Below are positions 1 to 8,072 of a DNA stretch of 38,196 nucleotides, in pieces. Each line of letters opens with the position of its first letter. Within the stretch, counting starts at the first letter, position 1. Location: assembly GCF_000816495.1 (NCBI RefSeq), contig NZ_JXBK01000001.1, positions 706,194 to 744,389 on the forward strand. The letters run 5' to 3'. Below the pieces are notes generated by a model, which had not been told where the DNA came from, did no database searches, and saw only the letters and a program-made list of their open reading frames with translations. A program made the position numbers and the translations under genes. Origin of the DNA: Acinetobacter harbinensis. Lineage in GTDB: Bacteria; Pseudomonadota; Gammaproteobacteria; Pseudomonadales; Moraxellaceae.

Positions 1-1
1 C

Positions 2-32
2 AAAAAGCCCAAGCCTCGCTTGGGCTTTTTTT
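2..32. terminator. Rho-independent terminator, bidirectional
   Basis: A perfect 13-bp stem AAAAAGCCCAAGC / GCTTGGGCTTTTT closes a three-base loop CTC and is followed by further T residues. The A-run on the left arm would let it also work leftwards. It ends a gene lying before the window. Confidence 0.85.
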
Positions 33-231
33 TATGGGAAATAGACATAATGCTGCCGGATAGGCGAAAATGATCAAGGCTGAATCAAACAGATAAGTTT
101 TAAATAAAAAAAATTGCTGCGCTTTAGCCGCTATACTGCAGCTAGGTGCGCAGTGATGATTTTAAAAACAGCGATATACAGCGTCAATGGTCAATCAATT
201 GCGCTAAAAAGATGAAAACCTGTTTCTATTT

Positions 232-260
232 TTGCAATCATCGGGGTTTTCCCTTAAAAT
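232..260 (+). promoter_or_regulatory. Probable sigma70 promoter of rpsO
   Basis: TTGCAA (232-237) and TAAAAT (255-260) are separated by exactly 17 bases, a good match to the sigma70 consensus. They lie about 90 bases before the rpsO start. No other pair this good was seen in the upstream region. Confidence 0.6.
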
Positions 261-351
261 AGTGCACTTGCTGTAGTGATGCACGGCAGTCAATTAAGCA
301 ATTAGTTGATTCCTATCATATCTAATTTTTTAAGCATCTCGGAGAAATCGA

Positions 352-621
352 ATGGCTTTAACAAACGCAGATCGCGCAGAGATCATTGCTAAATATGCTC
401 GTGTTGAAAACGACACTGGTTCACCAGAAGTTCAAGTTGCTTTATTGACTGCACAAATCAATGATTTGCAAAGTCACTTTAAAGAACATAAACACGATCA
501 TCATAGCCGTCGCGGTTTAATCCGTATGGTTAACCAACGTCGTAAGTTGCTTGATTACCTTAAAGGTAAAGACAGCAGCCGTTACAGCGCTTTGATTGCT
601 GCTTTAGGTTTACGTCGTTAA
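352..621 (+). CDS. rpsO: 30S ribosomal protein S15
   Basis: This protein binds 16S rRNA early in assembly of the 30S platform and contributes to an intersubunit bridge. It is 89 residues, the standard S15 length, and contains the family core: the [12 protein letters not shown] segment, the basic [22 protein letters not shown] helix region (abbreviated) and a C-terminal [12 protein letters not shown]. The ATG has GGAG 8 bases upstream. As in most gammaproteobacteria, pnp follows on the same strand, and the two transcripts are probably partly shared. A hairpin lies between them (710-734). In E. coli S15 autoregulates translation; whether this holds here cannot be seen. Identification is secure. 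Confidence 0.98.
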   Translation: MALTNADRAEIIAKYARVENDTGSPEVQVALLTAQINDLQSHFKEHKHDHHSRRGLIRMVNQRRKLLDYLKGKDSSRYSALIAALGLRR

Positions 622-709
622 TTCGATTAAACTTATTTTTCGGAAGATTGCATCTTGAATGCTGTCAGACTGGAAAAGAAAGTCTACTTAGCCCTAGGTT
701 AAGTCATGG

Positions 710-737
710 GAAGGGGCGAACGTTTCGCTCCTTCTTT
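710..737 (+). terminator. rpsO-pnp intergenic hairpin (terminator or RNase III site)
   Basis: An 11-bp stem (710-720 with 724-734, one G-U pair) closes a three-base loop CGT and is followed by only three T residues. It sits 89 bases after rpsO and 137 bases before pnp. In E. coli this interval holds the rpsO terminator and an RNase III-cleaved stem used for PNPase autoregulation. The short T-run means either role is possible. Confidence 0.55.
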
Positions 738-870
738 GCGTCTTTAATTGGTGTTTTGAAAAATCTGGTGAGGTCGGCTTCTAAGCTTTGTCATTTATAG
801 TTACAACTTGGTAATGTGAATGCCAAACCTTAGGGGTCTCCACTAGAATAAAATCAGGAAACAAAAATAC

Positions 871-2964
871 ATGTCGATGTTTAATATTATTCGTAAAGAA
901 TTCCAATACGGTCAACACCAAGTTGTACTTGAAACTGGTCGTGTTGCGCGTCAAGCCAATACTGTTGTAATCACCATGGGCGGCGTAACCGTACTTGTGG
1001 CGATTGTGGCTAAACCTACAGCCAAAGCGGGTCAAGACTTTTTCCCATTAACCGTCAACTACCAAGAAAAGCAATATGCTGCGGGTCGTATTCCGGGTGG
1101 TTATGGTAAGCGTGAAGGTCGTCAGTCTGAAGCAGAAACTTTAATTTCTCGTCTTATTGACCGTCCAATTCGTCCATTATTCCCAGAAGGTTATTACAAC
1201 GAAATTCAGGTCACTGCATCGGTTATTTCATCTGATAAAACCATGGATGCTGACATTGCGGCAATGCTCGGTACTTCAGCAGCAATGGCAATTTCGGGTA
1301 CGCCTTTCCGTGGTCCAATCGCCGGTGCGCGTGTTGGTCTGATCAACGGCGAATATATTCTTAACCCGAACCATGAACAATTAAAAGAAAGTGATTTGGA
1401 CCTTGTGGTTGCCGGTACAGATTCTGCAGTATTGATGGTTGAATCTGAAGCGAAAGAGCTTTCAGAAGATCAAATGCTCGGTGCAGTACTTTTCGGTCAT
1501 GACGAAATGCAAATCGCGGTTCAAGCGATTAAAGAATTTGCAGCAGCAGTGGGCGTAACGCCGTCAACTTGGGTTGCACCAAGCAAAAATGAAGCGCTTC
1601 TTGCACAGTTAAAAACTGCTTTTGAAGCCAAAGTTTCAGATGCTTATACCATTGCAGTAAAACAAGATCGCTATACAGCGCTAGATGCACTTTATGCTGA
1701 AGCTGTTGCCCAATTCGTGCCTGAAAATGACGAAACTGGCATTGCGGATGAAGTAAACGAACTCTTTGAAGATCTAAAATACCGTACTGTACGTGACAAT
1801 ATCTTGTCAGGTAAACCACGTATTGATGGTCGTGATAGCAAAACTGTCCGTGGCTTAGATGTACAAGTGGGCGTGTTAAACCGTGCGCATGGTTCTGCAT
1901 TGTTCACTCGTGGTGAAACTCAGGCGTTGGTGACAACAACTTTGGGTAACACACGTGATGCCTTGATGGTTGATACTTTGTCAGGTACGAAAACTGATAA
2001 CTTCATGTTGCATTACAACTTCCCTGCATACTCTGTAGGTGAAACAGGTCGTGAGTCTGGTCCTAAACGTCGTGAAATTGGTCACGGTCGTCTAGCGCGC
2101 CGTGGTGTTCAAGCGGTACTTCCACCGGCTGATCGCTTCCCGTATGTGATTCGTATCGTATCGGATATTACTGAATCAAACGGTTCATCTTCAATGGCTT
2201 CTGTGTGTGGTGCGTCATTATCCCTCATGGATGCAGGTGTTCCATTGAAAGCGCCAGTTGCCGGTATTGCCATGGGTCTGGTTAAAGAAGGCGAGCGTTT
2301 CACCGTTCTGTCTGACATCTTAGGTGATGAAGACCACTTAGGTGATATGGACTTTAAAGTTGCCGGTTCTGCCAATGGTATTACTGCACTTCAAATGGAC
2401 ATCAAGATTGAAGGCATCACTGAAGAAATCATGGAAGCGGCATTAAACCAAGCTTATGCAGGTCGTATGCATATCTTGAATGCCATGAACCAAGTGATTT
2501 CACGTGCTCGTCCTGAAATTTCAATGCATGCGCCAACTTTCCAAATCATCAACATCAATCCGGATAAAATTCGTGACGTAATTGGTAAAGGTGGTGCAAC
2601 CATCCGCGCCATTACTGAAGAAACCAAAGCGGCGATTGATATTGAAGATAACGGTACTGTTCGCGTATTTGGTGAAACTAAAGCGGCTGCAGCTGCTGCG
2701 GTTGCTAAAATCCAAGCGCTGACGGCTGAAATTGAACCCGGTACAATCTATATGGGCAAAGTGATCCGTATTGTTGAATTTGGTGCATTTGTTAATATCA
2801 TGCCAGGTACAGACGGTTTACTGCATATTTCTCAAATCTCTAACGAACGTATTGCCAATGTTGCAGACGTATTGAAAGAAGGTCAGGAAATTAAAGTCCA
2901 AGTGGCTGACGTCGATAACCGTGGTCGCATCAAATTGACCATGAAAGATATCGAACAAGTTTAA
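871..2964 (+). CDS. pnp: Polyribonucleotide nucleotidyltransferase (PNPase)
   Basis: This is the phosphorolytic 3'-to-5' exoribonuclease of mRNA decay, a trimer that often joins the RNase E degradosome. It is 697 residues, close to the usual ~700. Two RNase PH-like domains occupy roughly residues 1-540, separated by the all-alpha linker. A KH domain carries the GKGG loop at about 572-575, and an S1 domain runs from about 624 to the C-terminus. The ATG at 871 is preceded by AGGAAAC. It follows rpsO on the same strand and ends in a strong terminator 14 bases after its stop codon. Cold and post-transcriptional autoregulation are known for the family but cannot be read from the sequence beyond the upstream hairpin. 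Confidence 0.98.
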   Translation: MSMFNIIRKEFQYGQHQVVLETGRVARQANTVVITMGGVTVLVAIVAKPTAKAGQDFFPLTVNYQEKQYAAGRIPGGYGKREGRQSEAETLISRLIDRPIRPLFPEGYYNEIQVTASVISSDKTMDADIAAMLGTSAAMAISGTPFRGPIAGARVGLINGEYILNPNHEQLKESDLDLVVAGTDSAVLMVESEAKELSEDQMLGAVLFGHDEMQIAVQAIKEFAAAVGVTPSTWVAPSKNEALLAQLKTAFEAKVSDAYTIAVKQDRYTALDALYAEAVAQFVPENDETGIADEVNELFEDLKYRTVRDNILSGKPRIDGRDSKTVRGLDVQVGVLNRAHGSALFTRGETQALVTTTLGNTRDALMVDTLSGTKTDNFMLHYNFPAYSVGETGRESGPKRREIGHGRLARRGVQAVLPPADRFPYVIRIVSDITESNGSSSMASVCGASLSLMDAGVPLKAPVAGIAMGLVKEGERFTVLSDILGDEDHLGDMDFKVAGSANGITALQMDIKIEGITEEIMEAALNQAYAGRMHILNAMNQVISRARPEISMHAPTFQIININPDKIRDVIGKGGATIRAITEETKAAIDIEDNGTVRVFGETKAAAAAAVAKIQALTAEIEPGTIYMGKVIRIVEFGAFVNIMPGTDGLLHISQISNERIANVADVLKEGQEIKVQVADVDNRGRIKLTMKDIEQV

Positions 2965-2978
2965 GACTTTAAGTGCTC

Positions 2979-3009
2979 ACAAAAAGCCCGCGTAATGCGG
3001 GCTTTTTGT
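2979..3009. terminator. Terminator after pnp
   Basis: A perfect 13-bp stem ACAAAAAGCCCGC / GCGGGCTTTTTGT closes a five-base loop, with five T in the right arm. It ends pnp transcription, and the A-run would also allow leftward function. Confidence 0.88.
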
Positions 3010-3030
3010 TACATTAGAGTTTTAAGCGCG

Positions 3031-3082
3031 GCTATTTTTTAAAAACTAAATACATCACGGCCTTTATTTTTTAAAAAATAGC
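3031..3082 (+). repeat. 15-bp inverted repeat in leader of CorA-family gene
   Basis: GCTATTTTTTAAAAA (3031-3045) is exactly complementary in reverse to 3068-3082, with a 22-base spacer. It sits between the pnp terminator and the transporter start at 3151. It could form an AT-rich stem in a leader RNA or be a protein-binding site. There is no T-run after it, so it does not look like an ordinary terminator. Confidence 0.6.
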
Positions 3083-3150
3083 AGACTTAGGCTGCCAAAT
3101 TTTATGTCATTCAGCACAACCCGCAGCACTGTGAATAGAGAATTATTTTC

Positions 3151-4386
3151 ATGCAAGTTTATTATTTTTATCGTCATCCGACAGAGCACTATACCTTTGT
3201 AGAAAAACAGCCACAGGCAGACATGCTGCATGATTTTATTTGGCTGGATTGCACGCGTGAAGATGTGGTGAATCAGGTGGATGCTTGGCAAGAAAAAGTG
3301 TGCTTACATGCCAATTTGGCCATCAATGAATTTCATTTGCGCGATATTTTAAACCTCGAGCATCCATGCGCTTTTGACAGTATGGAAGATTATCATCTAC
3401 TGATCTTTCGTAAATTGATTACTCCGGATGATGAAATACAAACCGGTGAACAAGCGCTGGAACAGCATGAAGAAGTCTTTGGTTTGGCCACCACGCCCAT
3501 CAGTTTTATTCTTACCCCGCAAGTGCTGATTACCGTGCGTGAACAAGGCAATAAAGCCATGGAAAATTATATTTCACGTTTTGAAACTAATTTTTTGCGT
3601 GTGGCACAAGAACAAAATAAATTACGCAAAGTGCCTGTGACACCACTCGATTTATGCTTAAGGCTATTAAACAGTATTGTCGATGGCTATTTAGATTTAC
3701 GCGTACCGTTAACGCGGCGCGTAGAGTTTTGGCAACAAGAACTGCTGCAAGGACATCGACGATTTACCCGTTGGAATCAGTTGCTACAAGAAAGCATGTC
3801 GTTTGAGCAAGTGGAAAATTTATGTGAAGAGCAAATTGATGCCCTACAAGAATTACGCGATGAAACGGTCGATGATTACGCACATTTAAAACAAAAAAAG
3901 AAAGCCGAGCGCCGCGATATTGTTTTGGTGCGAATGGATGACTTGGTCAGTCACGTAGAGCGCATCCAAAAACACACCACACGACTACGCGCTTCAATTC
4001 GTGCCGCCATGGATTTACACTTTTCTGCCATTGCCAATCAGACCAATGAAAATATGCGTATTTTGGCCATTATTACGGCCATTTTTGCGCCTTTAACCCT
4101 GCTAACCGGTATTTATGGCATGAACTTTGAGTTTATTCCGGGCTTGAAGTCGCCGACAGGTTTTTGGAGTATGTTGGCGGTGATGCTACTGACCACCGGC
4201 TTATTGGTCTATTATTTTTATCGTCGCCATTTGGTGGGGCGTGGTGAAAAAAGCGTAATTGATTTGTTGGCACAAGAACACAAAGATCAGCGCATCAATC
4301 TGTTTTGGTTCTTAGACTCTGAACCGCTCAAGCAATCGGTGAAAAACACGTTAAAAGAAGTGGAAAAGATCACCAAGCTGAAATAA
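3151..4386 (+). CDS. CorA-family divalent metal transporter
   Basis: This is a membrane channel or transporter of the CorA/ZntB (2-TM-GxN) superfamily, which moves Mg2+, Co2+ or Zn2+ across the inner membrane as a pentamer. It is 411 residues. A long soluble N-terminal domain is rich in charged helices. It is followed by the signature YGMN (GMN at about 323-325) at the end of the first membrane helix, then a second helix (FWSMLAVMLLTTGLLVYYFY). Unusually, about 55 residues follow the second helix, whereas classical CorA ends soon after it. The ATG has no strong Shine-Dalgarno; AGAG lies 11 bases upstream. The leader contains the inverted repeat at 3031-3082. CorA against ZntB substrate class cannot be settled from sequence alone. 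Confidence 0.88.
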   Translation: MQVYYFYRHPTEHYTFVEKQPQADMLHDFIWLDCTREDVVNQVDAWQEKVCLHANLAINEFHLRDILNLEHPCAFDSMEDYHLLIFRKLITPDDEIQTGEQALEQHEEVFGLATTPISFILTPQVLITVREQGNKAMENYISRFETNFLRVAQEQNKLRKVPVTPLDLCLRLLNSIVDGYLDLRVPLTRRVEFWQQELLQGHRRFTRWNQLLQESMSFEQVENLCEEQIDALQELRDETVDDYAHLKQKKKAERRDIVLVRMDDLVSHVERIQKHTTRLRASIRAAMDLHFSAIANQTNENMRILAIITAIFAPLTLLTGIYGMNFEFIPGLKSPTGFWSMLAVMLLTTGLLVYYFYRRHLVGRGEKSVIDLLAQEHKDQRINLFWFLDSEPLKQSVKNTLKEVEKITKLK

Positions 4387-4482
4387 AGCCCTCTACTGGC
4401 ACAAGTTTCTTATCAGAGATTTTTTAGATCTCAATCAGAGCCAAACCTGTGTAAGGCTGTATTTCAGCATGAATGATCGTTA

Positions 4483-4502
4483 AAAGCCATTCGTTTGGCT
4501 TT
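4483..4502. terminator. Weak hairpin between convergent genes
   Basis: A 7-bp stem AAAGCCA / TGGCTTT with a six-base loop lies between the stop codons of the CorA-family gene and the convergent YdcH-like gene. The flanking T-tracts are short in both directions. It could serve both genes but is a weak candidate. Confidence 0.4.
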
Positions 4503-4508
4503 AGACTT

Positions 4509-4784
4509 TTATGTGGTTAAATCACTCGAGGGTACGGTTTTGTTTAAGATCTGATAGATCTCATCTTTTAGTTTTAGTTTTTTACGCTTCATTAACTCAA
4601 TGTCATCATTGATATTGATTAAATGAACAGGATTCAGCTCCAATTGGGCAATTTCTTTGTCGAGTTGTTCATGCTTTTCAAATAGTTTGGCAAAGTGTGG
4701 ATCATCATGACGCAGTTGATGGATCAATTCTTGATGTTCAGGAAACATCTTCTTCACTTTTTTATTACATTCTTTAATTTTCAT
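4509..4784 (-). CDS. YdcH/DUF465 family small protein
   Basis: The 91-residue charged protein is predicted to be nearly all alpha-helical. From residue 13 it matches the DUF465/YdcH pattern: MFPEHQELIHQLRHDDPHF, then FEKHEQLDKEI and a second helix of alternating Lys/Glu. The usual family start corresponds to Met13 (base 4748). The upstream ATG at 4784 has an AGG about 4 bases before it, so the longer form is kept with doubt. The function of the family is unknown. It converges with the CorA-family gene. Confidence 0.75.
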   Translation of the reverse strand: MKIKECNKKVKKMFPEHQELIHQLRHDDPHFAKLFEKHEQLDKEIAQLELNPVHLININDDIELMKRKKLKLKDEIYQILNKTVPSSDLTT

Positions 4785-4875
4785 AAGCCTACATTATTCT
4801 CACAAAATTGAAGGTGAGCGAAAACACAACCTTCATGTGGTTTAAGGTCAGTCTGATGAGTGAGTCAAACTGCAA

Positions 4876-5214
4876 TTAAGCATCTTTAAAATCCAGATGT
4901 TTGACCTGTTTGCGTAAATGTTGCACTTCATCAATCAAGTCCAGCATCATCGCCACAGCTGAAAAGCTGGCATCAAAATCGCGTTGTAAACGATAAGCAC
5001 GGCGCGCACGAGAAACATCATCACCAAAAAATTGATGAATACGTTCTTCAGGACGGGTGTGCAAAATATCGTATTCCAGCAGTTGTAATACCCATTCTGG
5101 GCTCTGCCCGCAGGCATCGGCAAAATGTCTTAAATCAAAACTATGATGCTCATCGACAATTTCGCCATGATTAAAGCCATCACAGATAATTTCACGATAA
5201 TGAATAACGGTCAT
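4876..5214 (-). CDS. cbpM: Chaperone modulator CbpM
   Basis: CbpM binds the J domain of CbpA and blocks its co-chaperone and DNA-binding activity. The 112-residue product has the MerR-like N-terminal part (FDLRHFADACGQSPEWVLQL), a conserved R/Y-rich segment (DDVSRARRAYRLQRDF) and a C-terminal helix ending LRKQVKHLDFKDA. The start at 5214 is chosen over a longer open frame because AAGGAG stands 7 bases before this ATG and the family starts here. It begins 10 bases after the cbpA stop codon, so the two are cotranscribed and translated in balance, as expected for an inhibitor and its target. Confidence 0.88.
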   Translation of the reverse strand: MTVIHYREIICDGFNHGEIVDEHHSFDLRHFADACGQSPEWVLQLLEYDILHTRPEERIHQFFGDDVSRARRAYRLQRDFDASFSAVAMMLDLIDEVQHLRKQVKHLDFKDA

Positions 5215-5224
5215 GATTTTCTCC

Positions 5225-6190
5225 TTAAGCATTGCGCGGCTTAAAATCAGCAAAGGCATCTGCAAATGCTTGATAAGCCTGTTGATCGTGTTCAGTATGC
5301 GCCGGCGGATAAACCACGTTTAAGACCAAAAATAGATGTCCCGGCGTTTTGCTGGGAATACCATGATTTTTTAAACGCAGTTGCTGCCCCGTTTTAGTGT
5401 TTTTGGGTAGATTAACCTGAACTTTTTTACCTTCAACCGTGACCACCTCAATACTTTGGCCCAGTGCAGCTTCCCATGGGGCAATATGAACGGTGTAATA
5501 AATATCGGTCCCTTCAACGCGAATACGCTCGGTATCTTTATAGTGAATCTCAATATACAGATCACCATTTTTACCGCCATTGATGCCGCTTTGGCCCTGT
5601 CCAGACAAGCGAATCGATTGGCCTTGTTTCATGCCTTTGGGGATTTTAACCTGTAAGGTCTTACGTTGAACCTCTGCTTCGCCGTAAGCATTTAAGGTTG
5701 GAATTTGTAAAGTAATTTGCTGTGTGGTGCCATGATAAGCCACATCAATATCGACTTCGATACTGGCGTGCTGGTCTTCACCTTGATAACTACGCTGCTG
5801 CTGGTTTTGGCGATGTTGCTGTTGGTATTGATAATCTGAGCCACCAAAACCTGAACCAAAACGGCCAAACAGGTCTTCAAAACCACTAAAATCGGCTTGT
5901 TGTTGACCTGCGCCTTGACGATGAAATTGACTACTGTCAAAGCCTCCGGCACCACTATGCGCGCCCGAAAAGGCTTGTGGATGATCCAACTCAAAATCAT
6001 ATTCTGTTTTTTTATCGGCTTTACTTAAAGTTTCATAGGCCACATTAATGGCTTGCATTTGTTCTTCTGCATCAGCTTCTTTGCTGAGGTCGGGATGATA
6101 TTTCCGAGCCAATTTTCGATAGGCTTTCTTGATTTGGTCTGGTGTGGCATCACGTGTGATGCCAAGAACTTCATAATGATTTTTAGACAT
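5225..6190 (-). CDS. cbpA: Curved DNA-binding protein CbpA (DnaJ-class co-chaperone)
   Basis: This DnaJ-family co-chaperone stimulates DnaK ATPase and, in E. coli, also binds curved DNA in stationary phase. It is 321 residues. An N-terminal J domain carries HPD at 32-34, followed by a Gly/Phe/Gln-rich linker (about 75-135, including runs of Gln). Two C-terminal substrate-binding beta domains follow with no zinc-finger module, which separates CbpA from DnaJ. The downstream neighbour cbpM confirms the assignment. No clear Shine-Dalgarno precedes the ATG, which is odd for a chaperone, so initiation may be weak or leaderless. Confidence 0.93.
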   Translation of the reverse strand: MSKNHYEVLGITRDATPDQIKKAYRKLARKYHPDLSKEADAEEQMQAINVAYETLSKADKKTEYDFELDHPQAFSGAHSGAGGFDSSQFHRQGAGQQQADFSGFEDLFGRFGSGFGGSDYQYQQQHRQNQQQRSYQGEDQHASIEVDIDVAYHGTTQQITLQIPTLNAYGEAEVQRKTLQVKIPKGMKQGQSIRLSGQGQSGINGGKNGDLYIEIHYKDTERIRVEGTDIYYTVHIAPWEAALGQSIEVVTVEGKKVQVNLPKNTKTGQQLRLKNHGIPSKTPGHLFLVLNVVYPPAHTEHDQQAYQAFADAFADFKPRNA

Positions 6191-6290
6191 AAAATTAGAA
6201 GCTAAAATGGCGATGTATTCACCATACTAGGTCTTTTATCGAATTGAAATAGTGTAGATCTGTAGGTTATTGTTTCAAATCATGACAGAA

Positions 6291-6317
6291 AAAAAGGCCC
6301 CAAAATTGGGGCCTTTA
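6291..6317 (-). terminator. Terminator of the DUF2147 gene
   Basis: An 11-bp perfect stem AAAGGCCCCAA / TTGGGGCCTTT (6293-6316) closes a two-base loop. Read on the minus strand it is followed by a run of T (the A-run at 6289-6295). It lies 19 bases after the DUF2147 stop codon and upstream of cbpA, insulating the two genes. Confidence 0.85.
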
Positions 6318-6334
6318 AAAAATCATGAATAATA

Positions 6335-6802
6335 TCAATATTTAATCCATGTGACACTACGTCCAATGACGGACACACCGACATAACCACGCAGATTTAA
6401 ATGTCTACCACTTGAACTCAGGCGCGCTTTGCCCTTATAAACTTTGCCGCTAATTGGATCGAGTACACGACCATCAACAAATTCGTGTGGATTTTCTGCA
6501 TTTTGTTTAAAGCCCCAAATAAAAGGCAGACCAATAAATGCTTTGTCTTTTAGGTTGCCTGGACATTTGGTGCAGGTGATAATTTTTTCTGAGCCCGGAA
6601 TATTACGCGTGGCAACAATCACACCCTCATAGGTACCATCAGGCTTTTTACTGACTTCAACATCAGCGCGAGAATAACCGGTACGATCGTCAATGGTCTT
6701 CCATTTTCCCACCAACGGATCATTTTCATTGTCAGCAAAACTGAATGAAGAAAGTGTGGCTAAAATGATTCCCGCACATAAACTGCGATATAAATTCTTC
6801 AT
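6335..6802 (-). CDS. Secreted DUF2147 family protein
   Basis: The 155-residue product starts with a typical signal peptide: MKNLYRSLCAG, then a hydrophobic core, with likely cleavage after SFA before DNENDP. The mature part follows the DUF2147 pattern: PLVGKWKTIDD near the start, then GTYEGVIVATRN, a CTKCPGN cysteine pair, FIWGFK, VDGRVLDPISGKVYKGKARL and LNLRGYVGVSVIGRSVTW near the C-terminus. The family is periplasmic, beta-rich and of unknown function. The ATG has AAAGGGG 7 bases upstream. A good promoter (6854-6882) and a terminator flank it, so it is a single-gene unit. Confidence 0.88.
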   Translation of the reverse strand: MKNLYRSLCAGIILATLSSFSFADNENDPLVGKWKTIDDRTGYSRADVEVSKKPDGTYEGVIVATRNIPGSEKIITCTKCPGNLKDKAFIGLPFIWGFKQNAENPHEFVDGRVLDPISGKVYKGKARLSSSGRHLNLRGYVGVSVIGRSVTWIKY

Positions 6803-6853
6803 TAATTTCCCCTTTAAATGAAATATTTTATAGTTTTAGAGTAAAACGCCTAA

Positions 6854-6882
6854 TTTATAACGACAAACACTTACAAAATCAA
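6854..6882 (-). promoter_or_regulatory. Probable promoter of the DUF2147 gene
   Basis: On the minus strand, TTGATT (6882-6877) and TATAAA (6859-6854) are separated by exactly 17 bases. The expected transcript start near 6847 gives a leader of about 45 bases to the ATG at 6802. Confidence 0.6.
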
Positions 6883-7102
6883 CTGATTAAAAAGCCAAGC
6901 AATTGGCGTAAATAATTAATTATGATGATTGATTTGAATTCTGTGTTACTAAGTGTTAACAGGGTTTGTTTAATAACAGGCAAGAGCTGCTGAAAATAAG
7001 ACGAATTATCTTTATTCTTGCTCAGATTCAGGCCAAACCGCTTAAGCACACAGTAGCGCGAACAGCTAGAGAGCTTTTATCCGACATTATGTTTTTAAAA
7101 TC

Positions 7103-7129
7103 AAAAAAAGAGCAGCGTCTGGCTGCTCT
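7103..7129 (-). terminator. Terminator of hslO
   Basis: The 8-bp stem AGAGCAGC / GCTGCTCT (7109-7116 with 7122-7129) closes a five-base loop. On the minus strand it is followed by seven T. It lies about 18 bases after the hslO stop codon. Confidence 0.85.
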
Positions 7130-7146
7130 GTTGAAACGATATGGGC

Positions 7147-8022
7147 TTAACTTAAATGTTTACCAAATAAACCCAAGGCTTCTTCGGCGGTAAAGGTATA
7201 GCGTGTGCTACAGAATTGACAATCCATGGTAATGGGATTTTGAAATTCTAAAGTTTCACGTACTGCCTCTGCACCAATGTGAATCAATGCATTAGCACAG
7301 CGGTCTTTAGAGCACGTACAACCAAATGACAATAGTTCAACTTCAGGTAAGCGAACTTCTTCTTCGTTATACAAACGATAGAGAATTTCGGTGGCATCTA
7401 GTTCAATCAATTCTTGTGCTTTTAAGGTTTCAGTCAATAGCGTCAGACGTGGCCATAGATCTTCATCGACACGTTGCTGTTCTTCTTCACTGTTACGCGG
7501 TAACAATTGAATCAGTAGTCCACCTGCGCGCTGTGCTGTACTGGCCAAGCGAATTTTGGTGGGGATTTGTGCCGATAGATCATAATACTGCATTAAGCAA
7601 CCCGCCAAGGTATCACGCTCGAGCGCAATAATACCTTGATAGCGTTCACCCACTTCCGGCTCAATATTAATAAACAGCACAGGACTAACCAAGGCTTTTA
7701 ATACCGTGCTGCTGTCTGTGCCTTCGGCAAAGCGCGGATCTTCTTGGTAATCTGCAGAGGCACGTAATTGGCCCAAATGATCACATTCGGCCATCGCCCA
7801 TTTGAAGGTGCCTGCCGCTTGAATTTGCAGACTAATCCGGCCTTTGATTTTCAATGTACTGGCCAATAATGCTGTGGCACTGAGCATTTCACCCAACAAA
7901 ACCTCAATGGCTTGCGGATAGTCACGCTGCGCAAGAATAGTTTGTAACACTTTTTCTAAATGCACCACTTCACCACGGATCGGGCAATCTTCAATGTAAA
8001 AGCGTTGACGTAATTCAGACAT
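7147..8022 (-). CDS. hslO: Redox-regulated chaperone Hsp33
   Basis: Hsp33 is a cytoplasmic holdase activated by oxidation: zinc bound by four cysteines is released, disulfides form and the protein dimerises to protect unfolding clients. It is 291 residues, close to family length. The C-terminal redox switch is intact: FGCTCSKDR, then about 31 residues later DCQFCSTRY, giving CxC and CxxC. The start at 8022 (MSELRQRF) is chosen because GGAG precedes it; an in-frame TTG at 8034 is less likely. It lies 50 bases after the Kef-type antiporter gene on the same strand and may be cotranscribed, linking two electrophile/oxidant responses. Confidence 0.95.
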   Translation of the reverse strand: MSELRQRFYIEDCPIRGEVVHLEKVLQTILAQRDYPQAIEVLLGEMLSATALLASTLKIKGRISLQIQAAGTFKWAMAECDHLGQLRASADYQEDPRFAEGTDSSTVLKALVSPVLFINIEPEVGERYQGIIALERDTLAGCLMQYYDLSAQIPTKIRLASTAQRAGGLLIQLLPRNSEEEQQRVDEDLWPRLTLLTETLKAQELIELDATEILYRLYNEEEVRLPEVELLSFGCTCSKDRCANALIHIGAEAVRETLEFQNPITMDCQFCSTRYTFTAEEALGLFGKHLS

Positions 8023-8072
8023 AAATTTCTCCAATAGCCGGTGTTAATGGTGTCAACATTGTAAAACACAAG

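Larger units (their letters stand above)
1..351. other. Non-coding region upstream of rpsO
   Basis: I find no convincing gene here. The stretch begins with a strong terminator hairpin (2-32) that ends whatever lies to the left, probably truB in the usual gene order (inference). It then has an AT-rich spacer and the probable rpsO promoter (232-260). The remaining leader of about 85 bases runs to the rpsO ribosome binding site GGAG, 8 bases before the ATG at 352. In E. coli S15 represses its own translation through its leader; I did not find a clear pseudoknot here by eye. Confidence 0.6.
6803..7146. other. Intergenic region between DUF2147 gene and hslO
   Basis: No gene is supported here. The stretch holds the minus-strand promoter of the DUF2147 gene (6854-6882), a small minus-strand terminator-like hairpin (6889-6907) and the hslO terminator (7103-7129). 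The only open frame of note starts with TTG, overlaps the hslO end and terminator, and looks like chance. Confidence 0.55.

Noticed and set aside
1529..1900. Long minus-strand frames inside pnp
   Set aside because: They are shadows of the pnp coding frame, without initiation signals or recognisable content.
6966..7193. 75-codon plus-strand frame starting with TTG
   Set aside because: It overlaps the hslO 3' end and its terminator, has no Shine-Dalgarno and shows no recognisable protein pattern.
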